DNA of 64,000 bases from Alloboseaceae bacterium BT-24-1. Lineage in GTDB: Bacteria > Pseudomonadota > Alphaproteobacteria > Rhizobiales > Beijerinckiaceae. Positions within the stretch are counted from its first letter, which is position 1. The number at the start of each line of letters is the position of its first letter. The notes beneath the pieces are model-generated. The model was not told where the DNA came from, did not search any database, and was given only the letters and a program-made list of their open reading frames with translations. Positions 24,443 to 32,952 of the stretch are shown here, in pieces. The stretch is from the NCBI GenBank assembly GCA_025846845.1, contig JAOYTL010000006.1, forward strand, positions 124,001 through 188,000. The letters run 5' to 3'. The position numbers and the translations under genes were made by a program.

Positions 24443-25033
24443 ATGGCCAGACCTTCCGAGTTCGATCGAGACGAGGCGATCGCCAGCGCGATCAAGGTGT
24501 TCGCGCGCCAGGGGTTTGCGGCGGCCTCGACCAGCGACTTGCTCGAACGTATGGGCATCGCCCGGCAAAGCCTCTACGGCGCGTTCGGAGACAAGCGCGG
24601 CCTGTTCCTGGAGGCCCTGCGCCGCTACGCGGCCGGCTCACTTGAGCAGATGCGCGAGGCCCTTGCGGAAGGGACGGCGGCCGAAGGCATCGAGGCGGCC
24701 CTGCTGGTCGGGTTGGGGCCCAGCGACGATGTCGAAAGCGGCTGCCTGGGGGTCGGGTCGGTCGTCGAATTCAGCCGCTCGGACCCAGAGATCAATGCCC
24801 TCAACGACGCCGCCGGCGAGACCGTTGTCGCGGCCTTCGCTGCTCGAGTTCGCAATGGTGTCGAGGCCGGCGAACTTGACGCGGGGCTCGACACCGACGC
24901 CGTCGGCCGGATGCTGCTGGTCCTGCGTTCGGGCCTCAAGGTGGCAGCGCGTGGCGGGGCCAGCAAGTCTGAACTCCGCGACGCCGCCCGTTTGGCGCTG
25001 CGCGGCCTGACCTCAATAAGACCTAGGCGCTAG
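24443..25033 (+). CDS. TetR/AcrR family transcriptional regulator
   Basis: A 196-residue repressor. The N-terminal helix-turn-helix reads RDEAIASAIKVFARQGF then DLLERMGIARQSLYGAFGDK; the C-terminal part (LLVGLGPSDDVESGCLGVG) fits the TetR_C group of YcdC/ComR-like reductase regulators. It is divergent from the SDR gene at 23599-24336, its expected target, and it is followed by a hairpin at 25052-25073. Confidence 0.9.
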   Translation: MARPSEFDRDEAIASAIKVFARQGFAAASTSDLLERMGIARQSLYGAFGDKRGLFLEALRRYAAGSLEQMREALAEGTAAEGIEAALLVGLGPSDDVESGCLGVGSVVEFSRSDPEINALNDAAGETVVAAFAARVRNGVEAGELDAGLDTDAVGRMLLVLRSGLKVAARGGASKSELRDAARLALRGLTSIRPRR

Positions 25034-25051
25034 TGCTGCTCTCCACCCGAG

Positions 25052-25073
25052 CTTGCCCTTGCCGAAGGGCGAG
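25052..25073 (+). terminator. Hairpin after the TetR gene
   Basis: CTTGCCCTT and AAGGGCGAG pair (one G-U) around a GCCG loop, starting 18 bases after the stop. No U tract. Confidence 0.5.
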
Positions 25074-25077
25074 TTTA

Positions 25078-25099
25078 GCACGGCGGGCTCCCGCCGTGC
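25078..25099 (-). terminator. Hairpin downstream of the recombinase remnant
   Basis: Arms GCACGGCGG and CCGCCGTGC around a 4-base loop, directly after the stop of the recombinase remnant read on the minus strand. A similar GC hairpin follows the second recombinase remnant at 63744-63764. Confidence 0.45.
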
Positions 25100-25105
25100 C
25101 TGACG

Positions 25106-25240
25106 TCAGAGGTCGGTTTGCTCCGAAAGGAGAAGTGCATCGTCAACCTCGATGCCGAGATAGCCCACGGTGCTTTCCAGCTTCGTGTGGTCCAGAAGGC
25201 AAGCGCGCAGTTGCCGGTGCGCTTAGGCTCCCACAGGCGT
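25106..25240 (-). pseudogene. C-terminal remnant of a tyrosine recombinase/integrase
   Basis: On the minus strand the last about 35 codons read LLDHTKLESTVGYLG, IEVDDALLLSEQTDL and stop. This is the His-x-x-x-x-x-x-x-x-Tyr end of XerC-like phage integrases, including the catalytic Tyr. Just upstream KRTGN, also part of that family, is in another frame, so there is at least one frameshift; the rest of the gene is absent. The remaining 25241-25471 shows nothing recognisable. Confidence 0.72.
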
Positions 25241-25471
25241 GGAGCCGTCCACAGCATCACTTCCAGAGTATACCGGGTGTGGATAGTCTAAGCTTGCCCT
25301 CTTTTTTGCAGGTTCGAACTGAGGCTGCCAGGTGCAGGGGCCAGCGATTTAGAATTTAGCCAGAACGGAAAAGTGTATTAGTTGCCGAGAAGCGGACCGT
25401 CGGCACGAATGGCCAACTGCGCGGTTTCGTTGCCGGAACAGCCATTTCGGTGACGGTGCGGCACCCCAGAC

Positions 25472-26683
25472 CTAAACCCGGTATCGCTCGACCATCGCGA
25501 CGATCCGGCGTGCGGCATTGAGCGCGGCGTCCCGGTCCTGCGAGAAGTTCAGGCGGACGCTGTGCGGATGCGGGCCGAATTCTGTTCCCAGGGTCACGAT
25601 CACGTTCGCCTGCTGGCGAAGCAGCTGAATGAAGTCGAGCGGAGCGACGCGCAAGGAGGGCAGGGTGGGAAAGACGTAGCTTCCGGCCTGCGGACGCCGG
25701 GTCGGGAAGCCGGCTTCCGCAAAAATAACCAGCAGTTCGTCGCGAATGCCCTGATGCTCGCTCACCCTCTGCGCCAGCCACCCTGAGGGCTCATTGAACC
25801 AGGCGCGCAGAACGGCTTGATTGTAGCCCGCCGCCCGCAGAGACACTATCGCCTGTAACTTCTCCATTCGGTCGATGATCGCCGGCGCGCCGAAGGCGAC
25901 GCCGAGGCGGTAGCCGCTCAGCGACTCGGTCTTGGACGGGCCCATAATTGTCACGCACTGCTCGTCGGGAAGGTCGCTGGCGCGGATATGCGTATAGCTT
26001 TCGCCGTCATAGCGCAGGCGGGAATAGAGCTGGTCGGCCACCACTGTGACGCCGTGGCGGCTGGCCAACTCCACGATCCGGACGATCTCGCGCTGCGAGT
26101 AGACCGCTCCGGTCGGGTTGTTGGGGTTGGAGAAGACGAAGGTCTTCGCGCCCGCGGCAAAGGCCGCTTCGAGCGCCGACAGGTCGAGGCCTGCTACTTC
26201 GGCACCGGCGAGATAGTCCATCGTCACTGGCAAGACCTCGCCGCCGAAGAACTGCACCAGCTTGCGGTTGGCGAAATAATCCGGCTGAACGATCGCGACC
26301 TTGTCGCCGGCGGTGACAGTCGCGGCCATCGCCAGGAACAGCGCGCCCTGCGTGCCAGGCGTGACGATGATGCCGGCATCGGTCGAGACCGGCGCCCCGG
26401 TGAAACCTTCGAGCTTCGCCGCCAGTTCCGCGCGGATGTCAGCCGAGCCGCGATATTCGGTATAGGCCTGCCGACCGCCGATCCGCACCGCGTCCACGAA
26501 ACGCTCCATTGCACCCGGCGGCGGCGGGAAGGCATCGACGTCGCCATGCGAGAAATCGACCGTGGGGCCGGGCATGGTCTCTCCGACCATCAGGGCGCGG
26601 ATGTCGGCATCTGAGCGCCGCACCTCCTGCCCGGGCGCGTTATCGGTCGAGAGAGCGGCGAACTTGCTGGCGAGCGAAGACAT
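25472..26683 (-). CDS. Class I/II PLP aminotransferase
   Basis: A 403-residue enzyme starting MSSLASKFAALSTDN behind AGGAA. Visible are the PLP-binding parts VTPGTQGALFLAMAATV, SNPNNPTGAVYS, DQLYSRLRYDG and the Schiff-base Lys in MGPSKTESLSGYRLG, and a terminal Arg in SVRLNFSQD for the substrate carboxylate. It belongs to the AspC/AlaA group. It is the last gene of an amino-acid uptake operon with a PLP dehydratase, so it probably removes the amino group of the imported compound. Confidence 0.9.
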   Translation of the reverse strand: MSSLASKFAALSTDNAPGQEVRRSDADIRALMVGETMPGPTVDFSHGDVDAFPPPPGAMERFVDAVRIGGRQAYTEYRGSADIRAELAAKLEGFTGAPVSTDAGIIVTPGTQGALFLAMAATVTAGDKVAIVQPDYFANRKLVQFFGGEVLPVTMDYLAGAEVAGLDLSALEAAFAAGAKTFVFSNPNNPTGAVYSQREIVRIVELASRHGVTVVADQLYSRLRYDGESYTHIRASDLPDEQCVTIMGPSKTESLSGYRLGVAFGAPAIIDRMEKLQAIVSLRAAGYNQAVLRAWFNEPSGWLAQRVSEHQGIRDELLVIFAEAGFPTRRPQAGSYVFPTLPSLRVAPLDFIQLLRQQANVIVTLGTEFGPHPHSVRLNFSQDRDAALNAARRIVAMVERYRV

Positions 26684-26747
26684 GGCGGTTCCTGTTGAGG
26701 CTCGGCGAGAGGGGCTTGGTGGTCGGCCGGTGAGGCCGAGCGGGCGT

Positions 26748-27725
26748 TCAATGGGGCGCGAGCGCCCTGCGGAAGATCTCCGGCTCGACATTGCCGCCCG
26801 AGAGCAGCACCATCGCGCGGCGCCCGCGCAAGGCGTCGGGCCGCGCCAGAAGCGCCGCCAGGGCGACGGCACCGCCGGGCTCGACGACCAGGCGCAGATG
26901 CTCGAAGGCGAAGCGGATGGCGGCGAGCACCTCGTCGTCGGAGGCCGTCAGCACCTGCGACAGCTTGCGGCGGTTGAAGGAGAAGGGCAGCTCCGCCGGA
27001 GTCGGTGCCAGGAGCGCATCGCAGAGCGAGCCGGAGAGGCGTTCGTTGACCTCGCGCTTGCCGCTCGCGAGCGAGCGGCGTGTGTCGTCGAACCCCTCGG
27101 GCTCGGCCGCCCAAAGCTCGGCCCGGCTGCCGACGGCCTCCATGGCGAGGCCCGTTCCCGCCGCGAGCCCACCGCCGCCGCAGGGGACGATGACGAGATC
27201 GACCGAGCCGTTTGCCTGCTCGGCAGCTTCGAGGAAGGCCGTGCCCTGGCCGGCAATGACGAAGCGGTCGTCGCCCGGCGGAACCACGGCCACCGGCATG
27301 CGCGCGGCGATCCGCGCCGCGATCTCCTCGCGCGAGTCGCGGCCGCGCTCGTAGAGCACGACTTCGCCCTCGTTCTCGCGCACCTTGGTGATCTTGTTGG
27401 CGGGGGCGTCGCTTGGCATGACGATGGTCGCGCGGATGTCCAGCATCCGGCCCACCGTCGCCACGGCCTGGCCGTGATTGCCGGTCGAGTAGGCGACGAC
27501 GCCGCCGGGGAAAGCCGAGCGATCCAGGCGATGCAGCCGGTTATAGGCGCCGCGGAACTTGAACGCTCCGGAGCGCTGGAGATTCTCGCATTTGAGCAGG
27601 ATCTCGCCACCGATTAGCCGGTCGAGCACGGGTGAGCGCAGCAGCGGCGTGCATACAGCCACCGGCTGCAGGAGGCGGGCGGCGTCGAGGACGTCGTCGG
27701 GGCTCGGGATCGTCGGGTCGGTCAT
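26748..27725 (-). CDS. Threonine/serine dehydratase-like PLP enzyme (fold type II)
   Basis: A 325-residue enzyme. The cofactor Lys is in RSGAFKFRGAYN, the phosphate loop is VIVPCGGGGLAAG, and VVAYSTGNHGQAVA follows the usual order. There is no C-terminal ACT domain, so it is the short catabolic form (threonine dehydratase, serine racemase or hydroxy-amino acid lyase type). The start lies one base beyond the ATPase stop. With the aminotransferase it suggests breakdown of a hydroxylated or beta-substituted amino acid. Confidence 0.9.
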   Translation of the reverse strand: MTDPTIPSPDDVLDAARLLQPVAVCTPLLRSPVLDRLIGGEILLKCENLQRSGAFKFRGAYNRLHRLDRSAFPGGVVAYSTGNHGQAVATVGRMLDIRATIVMPSDAPANKITKVRENEGEVVLYERGRDSREEIAARIAARMPVAVVPPGDDRFVIAGQGTAFLEAAEQANGSVDLVIVPCGGGGLAAGTGLAMEAVGSRAELWAAEPEGFDDTRRSLASGKREVNERLSGSLCDALLAPTPAELPFSFNRRKLSQVLTASDDEVLAAIRFAFEHLRLVVEPGGAVALAALLARPDALRGRRAMVLLSGGNVEPEIFRRALAPH

Positions 27726-27726
27726 G

Positions 27727-28473
27727 TCAGTGGGCCAGGATGCGGGAGAGGAAGAGGCGGGCGCGCTCCGAGGCCGGCTCGGCGAAGAAGCGCGCGGTTT
27801 CGGCGATCTCGACGATCTCGCCGCAATCCATGAAGACGACTCGGTCGGCGGCGGCCTTGGCGAAGCCCATCTCGTGGGTGACGACGACCATGGTCATGCC
27901 CTCGCGCGCGAGCTCGAGCATCACGGCCAGCACCTCGCCGATCATCTCCGGGTCCAGCGCCGAGGTCGGTTCGTCGAAGAGCATCGCGACCGGGTCCATG
28001 GCGAGCGCGCGCACGATGGCGATGCGCTGCTGCTGACCTCCCGAGAGCTGCGACGGGTAGGCCGCCTCCTTGTCGGTGAGGCCGACGCGCCGCAGCAGGC
28101 CGTGGGCCTTCGCCTTCGCCTCCTCGCGGCTGCGCTTGAGCACGTGGATCTGCGCCAGGCAGATGTTCTCCATCACCGTAAGATGCGGGTAGAGCTCGAA
28201 ATGCTGGAACACCATGCCGATCCGCGCGCGGATCCTGGCGGCCGCGGCGGGCTTCGACGGGAGGTCCTCACCGTCGATCGCGATCCGGCCGGCCTGGGCC
28301 GGCTCGATCCCGTTGATGCATTTGACGAAGGTGCTCTTGCCCGAGCCCGATGGCCCGCAGATCACCACGACCTCGCCGCGCGCGACGTCGAGGCTGCAGT
28401 TCTTCAGCACCGGGACGTCGCCATAGCTCTTGGACAATCCATTGATGCGTATCATCTCGACCATGTCGTTCAC
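27727..28473 (-). CDS. Polar amino acid ABC transporter ATPase, GlnQ/HisP-like
   Basis: A 248-residue ATPase: Walker A GPSGSGKST, Q-loop GMVFQHFELYPHLTV, signature LSGGQQQR, Walker B MLFDEPTSALDPEM, and H-loop VTHEMGFA. All motifs are intact. It is the energy subunit of the importer made by the two permeases and the binding protein just upstream on the same strand. Confidence 0.95.
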   Translation of the reverse strand: MNDMVEMIRINGLSKSYGDVPVLKNCSLDVARGEVVVICGPSGSGKSTFVKCINGIEPAQAGRIAIDGEDLPSKPAAAARIRARIGMVFQHFELYPHLTVMENICLAQIHVLKRSREEAKAKAHGLLRRVGLTDKEAAYPSQLSGGQQQRIAIVRALAMDPVAMLFDEPTSALDPEMIGEVLAVMLELAREGMTMVVVTHEMGFAKAAADRVVFMDCGEIVEIAETARFFAEPASERARLFLSRILAH

Positions 28474-28512
28474 GCTGTCCCGCAGTTGCAGGGGAAGGGA
28501 TTGCCGGCGGCG

Positions 28513-29175
28513 CTAATGCGCTCGCTGCCGGTTGCTGCTCAGGCGCTGCGCCAGGGTGCTGCCTGCGGTGCAGAGGGCGAAGTAGACCAGGGCGGCGAAC
28601 ACATAGAGCTCGACGATGCGGTTCTGGGTGTTCGCGACGATGCTGGCCGAGGTCATGAAGTCGTGGAGCGACACGACATAGACCAGCGACGTATCCTGGA
28701 AGAGCACGACGCCCTGCGTGACCATCAGCGGCGCCATCTTGCGCAGCGCTTGCGGCAGCACGACGAGGCGGATCGCCTGGAGATAGGTCATTCCGGAGGC
28801 CTGCGCGGCCTGCCACTGCCCTGGCCGGACGCTCTTCATCCCGGCCCGGATGATTTCGGAATAATAGGCGGCTTCGAACATGACGAAGGCGATAAGCACC
28901 GAGTAGAGCGCACCGACCGGCCGGCCGAGCAAGAGCGGCACCAGAAAGTAGAACCAGAAGATCACCAGGATCAGCGGGACGGCGCGGAAGCCGTTCACGT
29001 AGAGCGCGGCGAGCGTCCCCAGGGTGCGGAAGCGCGAGAGCCTGGCGATGGCGATGATGAGGCCGAGTGCCAGGCCGCCGACCATGGCGATAGCGGTCAG
29101 CCCGAGGCTGAGGCCGAGCCCCTTCGCCAGGAAAGGCAGGGCGTCGAGAATGACGGAGACGTCGAAGCCGGACAT
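28513..29175 (-). CDS. Polar amino acid ABC transporter permease (HisM/GlnP-like), subunit 2
   Basis: A 220-residue inner-membrane protein with about five hydrophobic segments; the first is ILDALPFLAKGLGLSLGLTA. The cytoplasmic EAA loop is visible in AAQASGMTYLQAIRLVVLP. The start is four bases from the stop of the other permease, so both are made together. Confidence 0.92.
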   Translation of the reverse strand: MSGFDVSVILDALPFLAKGLGLSLGLTAIAMVGGLALGLIIAIARLSRFRTLGTLAALYVNGFRAVPLILVIFWFYFLVPLLLGRPVGALYSVLIAFVMFEAAYYSEIIRAGMKSVRPGQWQAAQASGMTYLQAIRLVVLPQALRKMAPLMVTQGVVLFQDTSLVYVVSLHDFMTSASIVANTQNRIVELYVFAALVYFALCTAGSTLAQRLSSNRQRAH

Positions 29176-29178
29176 TGC

Positions 29179-29895
29179 TCAAACCCTCGCGCTCTGGCCG
29201 GGGATCGCCACCCTGCGCTCGATGACCGTCATCAGTGTCGTCACCGTCAGGGCAATCACCATGTAGACCACGGTTGCGGCGGTGAAGGCCTCGAAGCCCT
29301 GATAGGTGAAACTCTGGATCTGCTGGGTCCGCGCCGTCAGCTCGTAGACGCCGATGGTCAGCGCGATGGAGGAGTTCTTGAAGATCGTCAGGAATTCGGA
29401 GGTCAGCGGCGGAACGACGATCCTGAAGGCCTGGGGCAGCAGGACGAGCCGGTAGGCCTGCACGGTGGAGAGCCCCGAGGCGCGTGCGGCCATCGACTGG
29501 CCGCCGGGCACGGCGGCGATGCCAGCCGCCACCTGCACCGCGATGCGCGAGGCGGTGAACAGACCCAGCGCCACGATCGCCGTTATGATTTCCGGATTGG
29601 GCAGCTCCCGCTTCAGCCAGGTCCCGGCCGCCTTCGGCAGCAGCTCGGGCACGACGAAGAACCAGAGAAACATCTGCAGGAGGAGCGGCACGTTTCTGAA
29701 CAAGTTGATGTAGGAGCCGGTGACGAGGCGCATCGCGCCGGAGGTGCTGCTGTGAAAAATGCCGATCAGAGTCCCCAGGCTCAGTGCGATGATCCCGGCG
29801 GCGATCGAGACCGCCAGCGTCATGGCGATCCCCTGGCCGAGCCATTCCAGATAGGGGGGCTGGACGAGGACGCCCCAGTTCCATGCATAGTTCAT
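29179..29895 (-). CDS. Polar amino acid ABC transporter permease, subunit 1
   Basis: A 238-residue permease starting MNYAWNWGVLVQPPYLEWLG at 29895; a longer frame to 30051 runs into the binding-protein gene and is rejected. Five membrane segments and the EAA loop (AARASGLSTVQAYRLVLLP) are present, and SYINLFRNVPLLLQMF is typical of GltJ/GlnP. It pairs with the permease at 28513-29175. Confidence 0.92.
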   Translation of the reverse strand: MNYAWNWGVLVQPPYLEWLGQGIAMTLAVSIAAGIIALSLGTLIGIFHSSTSGAMRLVTGSYINLFRNVPLLLQMFLWFFVVPELLPKAAGTWLKRELPNPEIITAIVALGLFTASRIAVQVAAGIAAVPGGQSMAARASGLSTVQAYRLVLLPQAFRIVVPPLTSEFLTIFKNSSIALTIGVYELTARTQQIQSFTYQGFEAFTAATVVYMVIALTVTTLMTVIERRVAIPGQSARV

Positions 29896-29938
29896 GGCGC
29901 GCTCTTCCCCGCCCGACACCCGAGGCTGCCGATCCGCC

Positions 29939-30814
29939 TCACTCGGGGATCGCGATGATCTGGAAGGTGGTCGCCAAAGGCGCCGAGAGCGGCACGCCCA
30001 GCGGCTCGAACCAGGTCTGGTAGAGCTTCTGAAGCTCGCCTTCGCGCGCAAGCCGGGCGAGCGTCGCGTTCACCAGCGACAGGAAGACCGTGCTGTTCTT
30101 CTGAACGAGGAAGCCGTAGCTGTCGAAGGAGAGCGGCTTGCCGACCACCTCGTATCCCGCGGGCGACGGCGCCTTGCTGCGCAGCCCGAACAGCAGGATG
30201 TCGTCGGTCGAGAACGCGTCGACGCGGTCGGTCGACAGCGCGAGGAAGCCTTCCGAATTGTCCCGCACCGGCACGATCCGGATGTTCAGCTTGTCACGCT
30301 CGATCAGGGACTTGATCAGGCGTTCGGGCACCGAGTTGATCGGTAGGGCGATCGACTTGCCCTTGAGGTCGGCGAGCTCGGCGATGCCGGACTTCGCCTT
30401 CACCAGGAACCGCGTCGAGGAGATGAAGAAGGGGCTCGAGAAATCGACCTGAGCCTGACGCCCGATCGTGTTCACCGCCGACTCGCAGGAGATGTCGACG
30501 GTGCCGTTGGCAACCAGCGGGATGCGATTCTGCAGGTTGACCGGCACCCATTTGATCTCGAGATCGGGCAGGCCGAGCGCCGCCTTTACGGTTGCAGCGA
30601 CCCGCGTGCAGAGATCGGTCGAATAGCCGATCGGCTTCCCCTGCGCGTCGATATAGGAAAAGGGGATCGAGGCCTCGCGATAGCCGATCGAGATCGACTT
30701 CTTGGCCTTGATCCGGTCGATCACGGTATCCGTCGCCTGCGCACGCGCCGCCGACGCCACTCCCAGTGCCAGGCTGATGCCGATGGCGGCCAGCCCCACG
30801 ATCCTGCCCTTCAT
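29939..30814 (-). CDS. Family 3 amino acid-binding protein, GltI-like
   Basis: A 291-residue periplasmic protein starting MKGRIVGLAAIGISLALGVA with GAGAGGG upstream; the signal ends near ARAQA. SBP_bac_3 features include SIGYREASIPFSYIDAQGKP, VPVNLQNRIPLVANGTVDI and SSTRFLVKAKSG. It most resembles glutamate/aspartate-binding GltI, but the ligand cannot be read from the sequence. It is the second gene of the operon after the HAD hydrolase. Confidence 0.9.
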   Translation of the reverse strand: MKGRIVGLAAIGISLALGVASAARAQATDTVIDRIKAKKSISIGYREASIPFSYIDAQGKPIGYSTDLCTRVAATVKAALGLPDLEIKWVPVNLQNRIPLVANGTVDISCESAVNTIGRQAQVDFSSPFFISSTRFLVKAKSGIAELADLKGKSIALPINSVPERLIKSLIERDKLNIRIVPVRDNSEGFLALSTDRVDAFSTDDILLFGLRSKAPSPAGYEVVGKPLSFDSYGFLVQKNSTVFLSLVNATLARLAREGELQKLYQTWFEPLGVPLSAPLATTFQIIAIPE

Positions 30815-30851
30815 GTCCCTCTCCATTCTCGTTGTCGGTTGATCGCAAAGG

Positions 30852-31556
30852 TCAGGCGATGGCTTCGAGGAGCTCCGCGAGGCTCGACACCGTCAGGTCC
30901 GGCCGGGCTTCGGCCGCGCCCTCGCCGGACAGGCCAAGAAGTCGGTTTGGCCGGTTGATCCAGACCGATTTGAGCCCGAGCCTGTTGGCGGGCGTGATGT
31001 CGGCGCGAAGGCTCTGCCCGACATGGAGGACGCGCTGCCGCGGGATCCCGGCCGCATCGAGATCGGTGAGCGCGGTGGCGAAGTGCTCGTCGCTAGGCTT
31101 GTATGCGCCGACGCGCTCGGCCGTGACGACGATGTCGAAGCGGATGTTCATCTTGGCGCAGGACGTGGTGAGCGAGGCGTTGTCGATGTTCGACAGCGCC
31201 CCGATCCTGGCGCGCGCTTGCAGCGCCTTCAGTCCCGCCTCCGTGTCCGCATAGGCCGGCCAGTCGTGCGGCGTCCGCGAGAACGCTTCGCGCCGGACTG
31301 GATCAATCGCTACGCCGTAGCCGGCCGAGATCCTGTCGAAGCAGCGACGTAGAACCTCGGGATAGAGATGGGCCGGACGCTCCTTCTGGATCACGGCGCG
31401 AGCCCGGTCGAAGGACATAATCAGCTCGTCGCCGGTCGCGGTCACCCGCTGCTCCTGCGCCCAGGCCTGGAGGAAGGCCACGATCGACGGCTCCCAGTCG
31501 ATCAGTGTGCCGTAGACGTCGAAGGTGACGGCGCCGAAGTCGGACAAGCGAAGCAT
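30852..31556 (-). CDS. HAD-type hydrolase, 2-haloacid dehalogenase-like
   Basis: A 234-residue enzyme starting MLRLSDFGAVTFDVYGTLID. The nucleophile is Asp13 in TFDVYGTLIDWE; motif II is GALSNID and motif III the Lys in GAYKPSDEHF, followed by LHVGQSLRADITPANRLGL. This matches type II haloacid dehalogenases and close relatives. It is the first gene of the amino-acid operon, and a 23-base palindrome begins 29 bases before it. True dehalogenation is uncertain; phosphatase activity is possible. Confidence 0.87.
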   Translation of the reverse strand: MLRLSDFGAVTFDVYGTLIDWEPSIVAFLQAWAQEQRVTATGDELIMSFDRARAVIQKERPAHLYPEVLRRCFDRISAGYGVAIDPVRREAFSRTPHDWPAYADTEAGLKALQARARIGALSNIDNASLTTSCAKMNIRFDIVVTAERVGAYKPSDEHFATALTDLDAAGIPRQRVLHVGQSLRADITPANRLGLKSVWINRPNRLLGLSGEGAAEARPDLTVSSLAELLEAIA

Positions 31557-31584
31557 TAGAAAACCGTTCCGTTCAAGCTGGAGT

Positions 31585-31607
31585 AAATTAGCGATAATCG
31601 CTAATTT
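31585..31607. promoter_or_regulatory. Perfect 23-base palindrome, candidate GntR operator
   Basis: Arms AAATTAGCGAT and its complement ATCGCTAATTT around one central A. It lies 29 bases upstream of the first gene of the amino-acid operon. Half-sites (ATCGCTAAT) recur at 31731-31740 and twice within 32483-32504, on both sides of the GntR gene. The element is seen; the binding protein is inferred. Confidence 0.78.
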
Positions 31608-31730
31608 GAAAGCCGTCAACTCCCCGCCGAGATTGAATCGCCGCGCGGCATTTATTGATAGATTGCCCGCTCTGCGGCGCGATTGACTTCCTAGGGAAGC
31701 TCAAGGAAAAGAAGGTCAACCGAGGCTTTT

Positions 31731-31740
31731 AATCGCTAAT
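31731..31740. promoter_or_regulatory. Single half-site AATCGCTAAT upstream of the GntR gene
   Basis: Same half-site as in the palindrome at 31585-31607, 20 bases before the GntR start. It could allow weak autoregulation. Confidence 0.5.
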
Positions 31741-31760
31741 CCCGCACAAGGCGCCATCGC

Positions 31761-32435
31761 TTGGATACTCAGAGCATCGTGGATCCGGCATCGCGCCGGT
31801 ACAGCCGGTCGGCCGCCGCGGTCGTCGCCGACGATCTGCGCTCCGCCATCCTCCGCAACCGGCTCCCGGGCGGCGAGCGGCTGCGGCAGGACGCAATTGC
31901 GATGCAGTTCGGCGTCAGCCAGATGATCGTACGAGAGGCCTTCAAGCAGCTCGTCGGCGAGGGCTTCCTCACGGCCGAGCCGCGTCGCGGCGTCGCCGTC
32001 GCCGTGATGAGTCACGACGAGGCTTGGGAAATCAGCCAGTTGCGCGCGATACTGGAATGCCAGGCCCTGCGCTGGGCGATCCCCAACATGGTGCGCGCCG
32101 ATTTTCTTGCCACTGCAAAGGTGCTCGACGAACTCGACTCTGCCACGGCCGTCGACGCAAAGATCCTGCTGAACGGCCGCTTCCACCAGATCCTCTACGC
32201 GCCGGCCAGGCGGTCGCGCACGCTGCAGATGATCGAGACACTGCGGATGAACTTCGAGCGCTACCTCCGCTACACTTGGGAGCAGACGCATCATCTCGAG
32301 CAGTCCCAGGCCGAGCATCGCAGCATTCTGACGCTCTGCGAGATGCGCGACGTCGAGCGGGCCTGCGACCTGCTGCGCAAGCACGTTCTCGCCACGGGCG
32401 ATCTGCTGGTGGACAGCCTTACGCCGAAGGCCTAA
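31761..32435 (+). CDS. GntR family regulator with FCD ligand domain
   Basis: A 224-residue regulator. The TTG start has AAGG at 31748-31751; a GTG at 31779 is an alternative. The winged helix (residues 17-80) reads RSAILRNRLPGGERLRQDAI, MQFGVSQMIVREAFKQL and GFLTAEPRRGVAV. The FCD all-helical ligand domain follows, with HIDX-type motifs such as GRFHQILYAPARRS and HRSILTLCEMRDVERACDLL. It is divergent from the amino-acid operon and the likely owner of the TTAGCGAT-type operators around it. Confidence 0.9.
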   Translation: MDTQSIVDPASRRYSRSAAAVVADDLRSAILRNRLPGGERLRQDAIAMQFGVSQMIVREAFKQLVGEGFLTAEPRRGVAVAVMSHDEAWEISQLRAILECQALRWAIPNMVRADFLATAKVLDELDSATAVDAKILLNGRFHQILYAPARRSRTLQMIETLRMNFERYLRYTWEQTHHLEQSQAEHRSILTLCEMRDVERACDLLRKHVLATGDLLVDSLTPKA

Positions 32436-32482
32436 CCGCCCGCGGGGAGCAGCGCTAGTGGCAAATGTTCTTCATTTCCACA

Positions 32483-32504
32483 ATTATCGCTAATCGCTAA
32501 TAAT
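32483..32504. promoter_or_regulatory. Tandem GntR-type half-sites ATCGCTAATCGCTAAT
   Basis: Two overlapping direct copies of ATCGCTAAT lie 48 bases after the GntR stop. They match the half-site of the palindrome at 31585-31607, but no gene start is close, so the role is unclear (looping, or a lost target). Confidence 0.5.
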
Positions 32505-32675
32505 GGTAAGAAATTGCCGCGCCTTGGCGGTGCGGCGCGTCATGACAAGCTCGCCGCTATTGCAGCGTCCACGTTGAACAACCCTCGCCTATGGGATTGG
32601 CGATCAAAATGCCCATGACCGGACGCTGCGAGAGTCCGCAACGGGCCAAAACGTCGGTCACTCGTCCGGGAGAAA

Positions 32676-32694
32676 TGCGCCAGGAGCGGACTCT
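32676..32694 (+). repeat. Dispersed repeat TGCGCCAGGAGCGGACTCT, copy 2
   Basis: Identical over 19 bases to 23447-23465 and sharing 14 with 57310-57323. Confidence 0.6.
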
Positions 32695-32952
32695 CACTCA
32701 CTGCCCGACAGCAGACGCCCAGCTGCCGGGATCGAGCAGTGATCGTAGAATAGGTAATAGGCCGCCATCCGGCTGTCGGTCTGGCCAATCGCTCATGGCG
32801 ATGGTCGATAGGCGAAGCGACGGAGATGTTTGACGATTCCGCCTGCACGCCAGTTTGCATGCGAAATTGGATACTGTTATCGCTTCAAGCCTCAAGCGCT
32901 CCCGCCGCATGGCCCCCGGCCATGCTGAAAGAGGAGCCGGCGGGAGGTTGGG

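Larger units (their letters stand above)
32436..32952. other. Intergenic region without a credible gene
   Basis: 517 bases between the GntR and LuxR-type genes. It holds a double GntR-type half-site (32483-32504) and one copy of the dispersed repeat (32676-32694). An 80-codon frame at 32591-32833 has no recognisable protein features and is not accepted. Confidence 0.6.

Noticed and set aside
27559..29958. A 799-residue plus-strand frame
   Set aside because: It is antisense to the ATPase and both permeases, and its Asp/His/Arg/Glu-rich text is the usual shadow of high-GC genes.
32591..32833. An 80-codon frame between GntR and LuxR genes
   Set aside because: No ribosome site or protein pattern, and it contains the dispersed repeat.
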